Below the pieces are notes generated by a model that was not told the origin of the DNA, did not search any database, and was given only the letters and a program-made list of their open reading frames with translations. Position numbers and translations under genes: made by a program. This document shows positions 56,509 through 64,000 of a stretch of 64,000 nt of DNA, in pieces. The DNA comes from Magicicada septendecula (lineage: Eukaryota; Arthropoda; Insecta; Hemiptera; Cicadidae), in assembly GCA_034769895.1 (NCBI GenBank), contig JAWRYS010000725.1:1-64000 (forward strand). Reading direction: 5' to 3'. How positions within the stretch are numbered: position 1 is the stretch's first letter; every line of letters starts with the position of its first letter.

Positions 56509-57167
56509 ATAATAAAGTTGATGCATTAAGTAGTGACATAAATGCAAAATTGAATGAAGTGAGTAATAATGTAAATGAACAAAAAATTAAATGTGAAAGT
56601 AGTTTTAACGAATTAAATAAACGCTTTGATATAAATGATGTTAGATTTGATGAACTAAAGAGCGATATTAATAATATGAAACTACAAAATGTTAACGTTG
56701 ATAAGCGGTTAAATAATATTGATGAACGTTTTCAGACAATTATAAAAAGAATGAAAGATGATGTAGATGATATTAGAAAAAGAATGGAGAGTAGAGAAAG
56801 TAAAATAAACGTGTTAAGGGGTTTTAATATTGAAAATCGTAGTAACGAGATATTAGAGAATAAAACAATCGGTTCTGATAATGAAGACAATGAGACTATA
56901 TGTGGTAATGAGAATATAAACAAGGAAGCAACAGTTAACAAGGTAAGTGAAAATAATGGAAATACAAATAATAATGGTGTTAGTTTAAGCGTAAAACAAG
57001 TGACAGTGAATAAGGTGAGTAACAAGGTTAATTATGATGTTAAACAAGTATTTGAAAAGGTTGTATCTAAGAATGATACGGTAAATAGTGATAATGAAAA
57101 TAGAATGAGAGTTGAAGTTAATTATGGAGTGTTAGTTAAGTGTTTACGAGTTAGAAAGGGAGTATAG
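56505..57167 (+). CDS. Gag-like segment 2, U13 copy
   Basis: Intact; MRVEV. Confidence 0.5.
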   Translation: MNNKVDALSSDINAKLNEVSNNVNEQKIKCESSFNELNKRFDINDVRFDELKSDINNMKLQNVNVDKRLNNIDERFQTIIKRMKDDVDDIRKRMESRESKINVLRGFNIENRSNEILENKTIGSDNEDNETICGNENINKEATVNKVSENNGNTNNNGVSLSVKQVTVNKVSNKVNYDVKQVFEKVVSKNDTVNSDNENRMRVEVNYGVLVKCLRVRKGV

Positions 57168-57855
57168 AGATAGGTTAAATGTAGAGAGTGAACAGAGGGC
57201 AAATTTTTCCCGTAATGTCAGTGAAGCAGAGACTTCATTAGTGTTTTTGGAGGACGAGAGTTCCTCGATTGTTTTTGTAGAAGACAAAAGGTCTTCAAAA
57301 TGTCCTGTGGTTTTTAGTGTATCTGGTAAGGCCAGATGGTGTTTAGATAATTTTGCTGTATTGCCCTCTGTGTTGAGTGACAATGTGACATTGGGTTGGG
57401 AAAGGGATAATAACAAGAAAAATAGAGTGATAGAGATATTTAAGTTGACTAGAGGTTATAAAGGGTTGGCTGAGAAGTTAAATAATGAGAGAATTATTAT
57501 AAATAATAGAGACTTACCTTGTGTAGTAGCAAACGATGATTATGTTGAGGCTGATAATAACAAACACTTACCTGTTGTGAGAATCAGCGTACTAGTAATA
57601 GCTGATGAATATAGTAAGGAATGCATAAACTATTTAACTGAGACAGAAACTACTGATGGAGACTTAACCATACCCGATGTAGACATGGCTTATGATAAAA
57701 TAACAATGGGGGAGAACCCTGGGAATTATTATTATGGTATAATGGAAAAAACAAATTTTTATGGTTATTCAATTAACAATAGGAATATAATGAATTTAAA
57801 TAAAAATGAATTGTGTATATTCGACATAAGACTAATTTTCGATGATGGTGGTTAG
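57136..57855 (+). CDS. Gag-like segment 3, U13 copy
   Basis: Intact; same residues as U9, with a silent A-to-T change near 57270. Confidence 0.5.
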   Translation, partial: LSVYELEREYRDRLNVESEQRANFSRNVSEAETSLVFLEDESSSIVFVEDKRSSKCPVVFSVSGKARWCLDNFAVLPSVLSDNVTLGWERDNNKKNRVIEIFKLTRGYKGLAEKLNNERIIINNRDLPCVVANDDYVEADNNKHLPVVRISVLVIADEYSKECINYLTETETTDGDLTIPDVDMAYDKITMGENPGNYYYGIMEKTNFYGYSINNRNIMNLNKNELCIFDIRLIFDDGG

Positions 57856-58427
57856 ATAAACAGTGAATGAACATTTAATTATTTGAGTTAATGGTATACT
57901 AACTTGGCTGATTTATGTAATGAAGTGTGGTAAACAAATGTTGGTAAAATGTTTAAATCTTGGTAATTAAATTAAGTTGAGGTAATTAGGTACACTCAAA
58001 GGGGAATATTTGTTTCAATGTAGCCATAGGAATGTTTATTATGTTGCATCCTGTTTAAGAGTGATGACTAAAAGAATCCAGTACTTTGCAAAAAATCAAA
58101 CCAGTACTTTGTTAATTACCAGTACAACCAAGAGGAAACGAATCAGTTGGGGATATGGAATAATGGCAGGCCGTCTAGTGATATTTTAATTGAATGTTTC
58201 AGAGTCAGGTGATACTGTGGTGACGTGCCTGTCTGATTTTATGGTGTTGGGATCTCGAGCCGAGAAGTCCAGTAAGGTCGGATAGGTGCAGCCACAGCCA
58301 CCGGACTAGGAGGGTAAGTACCCATGATTTTAGTAAAGAGTTAAGGGGGGTTGCGGCGCTATATCCTCGCTGATCCTCTTAGATTTTAGGCAATGAGTTT
58401 TTATGCTTCGGCATAAAACCTCTTATT
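57856..58427 (+). other. 3' non-coding region of U13 (short form) with deletion junction
   Basis: Same 7-nt filler at 57938-57944. Confidence 0.75.
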
Positions 58428-58438
58428 GGGGGGGGTAC

Positions 58439-59528
58439 TGTAACGGGACATATCAGGGACGGGAATTAATTTTAATAATTGAACATAATTCAAAAAGCAG
58501 TCAGGGTTCACCTTTGGTGTATCTCGTTTTAACCAACTACACATACAATGTTATTGAAAGTTGTTTATGTCTAGACAGCCCGGCTAGACGTATTACGTAA
58601 CCACTTGCAACTCAGTCTCTCTGTGAATTACAGAAAGAATGAGTAATTGCCATAAGCCAGTTTGCATCAGGCGATCGTAGTAGTAGTCATCGTTGGACCA
58701 GCCAAGTAGACAGCAGAGCCGCGCGGGCGGGGCAGTAAAGAAGCGCGCGGTTCTAATCACTATTAATCTGTGCGAGCGAGTGAGTTACATCAGCCGACAA
58801 AATGTTATAAAAACGTAATCTAAAATAATACTGTTTGTACAGCTCACAGTGAAAAACTTATAAACGTTTGAAATAACAGTTCGGAGTGATCAGTGAAACA
58901 GCGAACAACACGTGGCGGTGGTGAAATTGTTTGGAACACCGTAGATTGGTTAAGTACCACTCATAAACTACCAAATAAATTTTATAAACATATGAAATAA
59001 ATACGGATAAAGAGCTCTAATAACGGGGGATAAATATAAAAATGTAAAAGAGTGATAGCGTGCGTGAGACAAAGTACTGGGTCATAACTCATATTAAGTA
59101 ACTTGTTATAGCCATATAAGAATAGTAATCGTAAGAATTGTTTCATTATTATTTGGTATACTGAAATAACTTTATATGTTGTTTTCATTCAACAAAACAA
59201 AAAACTTTTAATCGATGTATTAGTTGACAAGAGGAGAATTTCAGACGTTATTATATAGGTGTAGAACATATCGTAATTTCATTCAATAAAAGATAAATAA
59301 GTTGTTTCAGTCAGCATAATATGTGTTAGCTTTATGATTTCGAAACACTACCCAGATAATCCCTCTGCAACTTTTTTTGTCTACACGACCCTGGACGGAG
59401 AACTAAGGTAAGAAAAAGAAATTTTGATAAACTTAGTAAGTTTTATTAACTCATAAAAAGACGCAAAGTCTCAGTGGCTCCGAACTACGGACTCGATTTT
59501 AGTAACTGAAATAAATTCAATTGTTTCA
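58439..59528 (+). repeat. LTR of U14
   Basis: 1,090 bp, TG...CA. Polypurine tract 58428-58438, primer site core 59530-59541. Private GTGAAATTG near 58925. Confidence 0.7.
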
Positions 59529-59680
59529 ATGGCGCCCGAACTTTGGGACGATTTGTATGATTTATTATAATCATACGAATTGGACCTAATGTAAGTTGCA
59601 GAAAGGGGTTATTTGGGAGTGGGAGCGGTTGTGTAGGTTAGAGAGCATAATCGTATATGTAAAAAACAATAATATACAAA

Positions 59681-60055
59681 ATGGAAAATAAGAATAAAAT
59701 TAATCTGACTGACTCGACAGTTACGAGTGAGTCAGGAGGTTGCTTAACTCCAATTACAGTCCAAGAAAATGTTCTAACTGAATCAGCTGTTGCGAATGAT
59801 TCGGGGTTGGAGACGACTCCAAGCCCAATAAATGAAAATAATGTAACACAATCTGTAGTAATTAGTGAGGCGGGAGCAAAATCTACTCCCGTAGCGACTA
59901 GAATAAACGAAAGAGAATTGGCAATAGATTATCTATTTAACTTTATAAAAAGTAGTTTCAAGGAACAGCAAAGTAATTTTGATGAAATGAAAAGTGATAA
60001 TGATGTTAAGTTTAATGAACTAAGCAGTAGTGTCAAAGAAGTAAATATAATTTGA
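59681..60055 (+). CDS. Gag-like segment 1, U14 copy
   Basis: Intact; AIDYLF form. Confidence 0.55.
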   Translation: MENKNKINLTDSTVTSESGGCLTPITVQENVLTESAVANDSGLETTPSPINENNVTQSVVISEAGAKSTPVATRINERELAIDYLFNFIKSSFKEQQSNFDEMKSDNDVKFNELSSSVKEVNII

Positions 60056-60714
60056 ATAATAAAGTTGATGCATTAAGTAGTGACATAAATGCAAAATTGA
60101 ATGAAGTGAGTAATAATGTAAATGAACAAAAAATTAAATGTGAAAGTAGTTTTAACGAATTAAATAAACGCTTTGATATAAATGATGTTAGATTTGATGA
60201 ACTAAAGAGCGATATTAATAATATGAAACTACAAAATGTTAACGTTGATAAGCGGTTAAATAATATTGATGAACGTTTTCAGACAATTATAAAAAGAATG
60301 AAAGATGATGTAGATGATATTAGAAAAAGAATGGAGAGTAGAGAAAGTAAAATAAACGTGTTAAGGGGTTTTAATATTGAAAATCGTAGTAACGAGATAT
60401 TAGAGAATAAAACAATCGGTTCTGATAATGAAGACAATGAGACTATATGTGGTAATGAGAATATAAACAAGGAAGCAACAGTTAACAAGGTAAGTGAAAA
60501 TAATGGAAATACAAATAATAATGGTGTTAGTTTAAGCGTAAAACAAGTGACAGTGAATAAGGTGAGTAACAAGGTTAATTATGATGTTAAACAAGTATTT
60601 GAAAAGGTTGTATCTAAGAATGATACGGTAAATAGTGATAATGAAAATAGAATGAGAGTTGAAGTTAATTATGGAGTGTTAGTTAAGTGTTTACGAGTTA
60701 GAAAGGGAGTATAG
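60052..60714 (+). CDS. Gag-like segment 2, U14 copy
   Basis: Intact; MRVEV. Confidence 0.5.
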   Translation: MNNKVDALSSDINAKLNEVSNNVNEQKIKCESSFNELNKRFDINDVRFDELKSDINNMKLQNVNVDKRLNNIDERFQTIIKRMKDDVDDIRKRMESRESKINVLRGFNIENRSNEILENKTIGSDNEDNETICGNENINKEATVNKVSENNGNTNNNGVSLSVKQVTVNKVSNKVNYDVKQVFEKVVSKNDTVNSDNENRMRVEVNYGVLVKCLRVRKGV

Positions 60715-61402
60715 AGATAGGTTAAATGTAGAGAGTGAACAGAGGGCAAATTTTTCCCGTAATGTCAGTGAAGCAGAGACTTCATTAGTGTTTTTGGAGG
60801 ACGAGAGTTCCTCGATAGTTTTTGTAGAAGACAAAAGGTCTTCAAAATGTCCTGTGGTTTTTAGTGTATCTGGTAAGGCCAGATGGTGTTTAGATAATTT
60901 TGCTGTATTGCCCTCTGTGTTGAGTGACAATGTGACATTGGGTTGGGAAAGGGATAATAACAAGAAAAATAGAGTGATAGAGATATTTAAGTTGACTAGA
61001 GGTTATAAAGGGTTGGCTGAGAAGTTAAATAATGAGAGAATTATTATAAATAATAGAGACTTACCTTGTGTAGTAGCAAACGATGATTATGTTGAGGCTG
61101 ATAATAACAAACACTTACCTGTTGTGAGAATCAGCGTACTAGTAATAGCTGATGAATATAGTAAGGAATGCATAAACTATTTAACTGAGACAGAAACTAC
61201 TGATGGAGACTTAACCATACCCGATGTAGACATGGCTTATGATAAAATAACAATGGGGGAGAACCCTGGGAATTATTATTATGGTATAATGGAAAAAACA
61301 AATTTTTATGGTTATTCAATTAACAATAGGAATATAATGAATTTAAATAAAAATGAATTGTGTATATTCGACATAAGACTAATTTTCGATGATGGTGGTT
61401 AG
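60683..61402 (+). CDS. Gag-like segment 3, U14 copy
   Basis: Intact; same residues as U9. Confidence 0.5.
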   Translation, partial: LSVYELEREYRDRLNVESEQRANFSRNVSEAETSLVFLEDESSSIVFVEDKRSSKCPVVFSVSGKARWCLDNFAVLPSVLSDNVTLGWERDNNKKNRVIEIFKLTRGYKGLAEKLNNERIIINNRDLPCVVANDDYVEADNNKHLPVVRISVLVIADEYSKECINYLTETETTDGDLTIPDVDMAYDKITMGENPGNYYYGIMEKTNFYGYSINNRNIMNLNKNELCIFDIRLIFDDGG

Positions 61403-61974
61403 ATAAACAGTGAATGAACATTTAATTATTTGAGTTAATGGTATACTAACTTGGCTGATTTATGTAATGAAGTGTGGTAAACAAATGTTGGTAAAATGTT
61501 TAAATCTTGGTAATTAAATTAAGTTGAGGTAATTAGGTACACTCAAAGGGGAATATTTGTTTCAATGTAGCCATAGGAATGTTTATTATGTTGCATCCTG
61601 TTTAAGAGTGATGACTAAAAGAATCCAGTACTTTGCAAAAAATCAAACCAGTACTTTGTTAATTACCAGTACAACCAAGAGGAAACGAATCAGTTGGGGA
61701 TATGGAATAATGGCAGGCCGTCTAGTGATATTTTAATTGAATGTTTCAGAGTCAGGTGATACTGTGGTGACGTGCCTGTCTGATTTTATGGTGTTGGGAT
61801 CTCGAGCCGAGAAGTCCAGTAAGGTCGGATAGGTGCAGCCACAGCCACCGGACTAGGAGGGTAAGTACCCATGATTTTAGTAAAGAGTTAAGGGGGGTTG
61901 CGGCGCTATATCCTCGCTGATCCTCTTAGATTTTAGGCAATGAGTTTTTATGCTTCGGCATAAAACCTCTTATT
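61403..61974 (+). other. 3' non-coding region of U14 (short form) with deletion junction
   Basis: Same 7-nt filler at 61485-61491. Confidence 0.75.
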
Positions 61975-61985
61975 GGGGGGGGTAC

Positions 61986-63075
61986 TGTAACGGGACATAT
62001 CAGGGACGGGAATTAATTTTAATAATTGAACATAATTCAAAAAGCAGTCAGGGTTCACCTTTGGTGTATCTCGTTTTAACCAACTACACATACAATGTTA
62101 TTGAAAGTTGTTTATGTCTAGACAGCCCGGCTAGACGTATTACGTAACCACTTGCAACTCAGTCTCTCTGTGAATTACAGAAAGAATGAGTAATTGCCAT
62201 AAGCCAGTTTGCATCAGGCGATCGTAGTAGTAGTCATCGTTGGACCAGCCAAGTAGACAGCAGAGCCGCGCGGGCGGGGCAGTAAAGAAGCGCGCGGTTC
62301 TAATCACTATTAATCTGTGCGAGCGAGTGAGTTACATCAGCCGACAAAATGTTATAAAAACGTAATCTAAAATAATACTGTTTGTACAGCTCACAGTGAA
62401 AAACTTATAAACGTTTGAAATAACAGTTCGGAGTGATCAGTGAAACAGCGAACAACACGTGGCGGTGGTGAAACTGTTTGGAACACCGTAGATTGGTTAA
62501 GTACCACTCATAAACTACCAAATAAATTTTATAAACATATGAAATAAATACGGATAAAGAGCTCTAATAATGGGGGATAAATAAAAAAATGTAAAAGAGT
62601 GATAGCGTGCGTGAGACAAAGTACTGGGTCATAACTCATATTAAGTAACTTGTTATAGCCATATAAGAATAGTAATCGTAAGAATTGTTTCATTATTATT
62701 TGGTATACTGAAATAACTTTATATGTTGTTTTCATTCAACAAAACAAAAAACTTTTAATCGATGTATTAGTTGACAAGAGGAGAATTTCAGACGTTATTA
62801 TATAGGTGTAGAACATATCGTAATTTCATTCAATAAAAGATAAATAAGTTGTTTCAGTCAGCATAATATGTGTTAGCTTTATGATTTCGAAACACTACCC
62901 AGATAATCCCTCTGCAACTTTTTTTGTCTACACGACCCTGGACGGAGAACTAAGGTAAGAAAAAGAAATTTTGATAAACTTAGTAAGTTTTATTAACTCA
63001 TAAAAAGACGCAAAGTCTCAGTGGCTCCGAACTACGGACTCGATTTTAGTAACTGAAATAAATTCAATTGTTTCA
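61986..63075 (+). repeat. LTR of U15
   Basis: 1,090 bp, TG...CA. Polypurine tract 61975-61985, primer site core 63077-63088. AATAATGGGGG variant as in U10 and U11. Confidence 0.7.
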
Positions 63076-63227
63076 ATGGCGCCCGAACTTTGGGACGATT
63101 TGTATGATTTATTATAATCATACGAATTGGACCTAATGTAAGTTGCAGAAAGGGGTTATTTGGGAGTGGGAGCGGTTGTGTAGGTTAGAGAGCATAATCG
63201 TATATGTAAAAAACAATAATATACAAA

Positions 63228-63602
63228 ATGGAAAATAAGAATAAAATTAATCTGACTGACTCGACAGTTACGAGTGAGTCAGGAGGTTGCTTAACTCCAA
63301 TTACAGTCCAAGAAAATGTTCTAACTGAATCAGCTGTTGCGAATGATTCGGGGTTGGAGACGACTCCAAGCCCAATAAATGAAAATAATGTAACACAATC
63401 TGTAGTAATTAGTGAGGCGGGAGCAAAATCTACTCCCGTAGCGACTAGAATAAACGAAAGAGAATTGGCAATAGATTATCTATTTAACTTTATAAAAAGT
63501 AGTTTCAAGGAACAGCAAAGTAATTTTGATGAAATGAAAAGTGATAATGATGTTAAGTTTAATGAACTAAGCAGTAGTGTCAAAGAAGTAAATATAATTT
63601 GA
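63228..63602 (+). CDS. Gag-like segment 1, U15 copy
   Basis: Intact; AIDYLF form although its LTR resembles that of U10, where the residue is D84. Confidence 0.55.
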   Translation: MENKNKINLTDSTVTSESGGCLTPITVQENVLTESAVANDSGLETTPSPINENNVTQSVVISEAGAKSTPVATRINERELAIDYLFNFIKSSFKEQQSNFDEMKSDNDVKFNELSSSVKEVNII

Positions 63603-64000
63603 ATAATAAAGTTGATGCATTAAGTAGTGACATAAATGCAAAATTGAATGAAGTGAGTAATAATGTAAATGAACAAAAAATTAAATGTGAAAGTAGTTTT
63701 AACGAATTAAATAAACGCTTTGATATAAATGATGTTAGATTTGATGAACTAAAGAGCGATATTAATAATATGAAACTACAAAATGTTAACGTTGATAAGC
63801 GGTTAAATAATATTGATGAACGTTTTCAGACAATTATAAAAAGAATGAAAGATGATGTAGATGATATTAGAAAAAGAATGGAGAGTAGAGAAAGTAAAAT
63901 AAACGTGTTAAGGGGTTTTAATATTGAAAATCGTAGTAACGAGATATTAGAGAATAAAACAATCGGTTCTGATAATGAAGACAATGAGACTATATGTGGT
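63599..64000 (+). CDS. Gag-like segment 2, U15 copy (partial at window end)
   Basis: The first 402 bases of the segment, open to the window edge. They include the coiled coil and the start of the Asn-rich part. Confidence 0.5.
   Translation, partial: MNNKVDALSSDINAKLNEVSNNVNEQKIKCESSFNELNKRFDINDVRFDELKSDINNMKLQNVNVDKRLNNIDERFQTIIKRMKDDVDDIRKRMESRESKINVLRGFNIENRSNEILENKTIGSDNEDNETICG

Larger units (their letters stand above)
54892..58438 (+). repeat. U13: short unit, subtype D
   Basis: 3,547 bp, preceded by G10. Its CTACACAG matches U9 across a block of three short and one long unit. Confidence 0.88.
58439..61985 (+). repeat. U14: short unit, subtype D
   Basis: 3,547 bp with AATCGTATATG before the start codon, as in U9, U12, U13 and U15. 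Confidence 0.88.
1..64000 (+). mobile_element. Tandem array of a non-autonomous LTR retrotransposon
   Basis: The whole window is made of direct copies of one unit, with gag-like start codons at 1841, 6849, 11863, 16876, 21889, 26902, 31915, 36928, 40476, 44023, 47570, 52585, 56134, 59681 and 63228. Spacing is about 5,013 bp (long) or 3,547 bp (short). Each unit has one LTR-like block, a tRNA-Lys-like primer site, a gag-like region, a structured 3' non-coding region and an oligo-G polypurine tract. No pol or env motif is seen. The LTR is called from its TG...CA ends, the primer site one base downstream and the polypurine tract directly upstream. Because LTRs are shared, no independent LTR pair is available to prove it. 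Long LTRs with tRNA-Lys priming recall the Osvaldo/Ulysses type of Ty3/gypsy elements, but only in architecture. Confidence 0.8.
61986..64000 (+). repeat. U15: unit cut by the window end
   Basis: LTR, leader, segment 1 and part of segment 2 are present. Whether it is long or short cannot be told. Confidence 0.88.

Noticed and set aside
1..64000. CRISPR or rDNA-type array
   Set aside because: Units are kilobases long without spacer turnover, and no rRNA, tRNA gene or cas-like gene was recognised.

Overview
The window is one continuous tandem array with no single-copy flank on either side. Every base belongs to about 16 head-to-tail copies of one AT-rich unit. The unit looks like an LTR retrotransposon reduced to one LTR plus one internal region, so each LTR is both the 3' LTR of the unit before it and the 5' LTR of the unit after it. 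The host is clearly eukaryotic and probably an arthropod. The evidence is a TATA box paired with a TCAGTG-type initiator in the LTR, a tRNA-Lys-like primer binding site, AATAAA signals and consensus splice donors. The species cannot be named from this sequence.

Each unit, numbered here from its LTR start, reads in order: LTR of 1,090 bp (TG...CA); primer binding site beginning TGGCGCCCGAAC; a 14-bp hairpin; a gag-like coding region in three frame-shifted segments (124 codons, 220 codons, about 239 codons); a 3' non-coding region rich in hairpins; a UUCG-capped stem; an oligo-G polypurine tract; the next LTR. No protease, reverse transcriptase, RNase H, integrase or envelope motif is present, so the element is non-autonomous.

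Layout: 1-599 is the 3' end of a long unit (U0). U1-U7 (600-35685) are long units of about 5,013 bp. U8-U10 (35686-46327) are short units of about 3,547 bp. U11 (46328-51342) is long. U12-U14 (51343-61985) are short. U15 (61986-64000) is cut by the window edge. All short units carry the same 1,474-bp deletion with the same 7-nt filler, so the deletion happened once and was then amplified. U1-U5 alternate between two subtypes (A-B-A-B-A), giving a higher-order repeat of about 10 kb. U6-U8 form a third subtype (C), and U8 changes to a fourth (D) that also covers U9-U15.

The three coding segments stay open in nearly every copy, with only scattered single-residue changes. The array therefore expanded recently by unequal exchange, gene conversion or circle-based amplification. 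The first 2.6 kb is an exception: it has nine single-base losses, all in homopolymers, which look like sequencing or polishing errors. The most unusual features are the LTR-sharing satellite with higher-order structure, the twice-shifted gag-like gene and the dense set of potential RNA structures.
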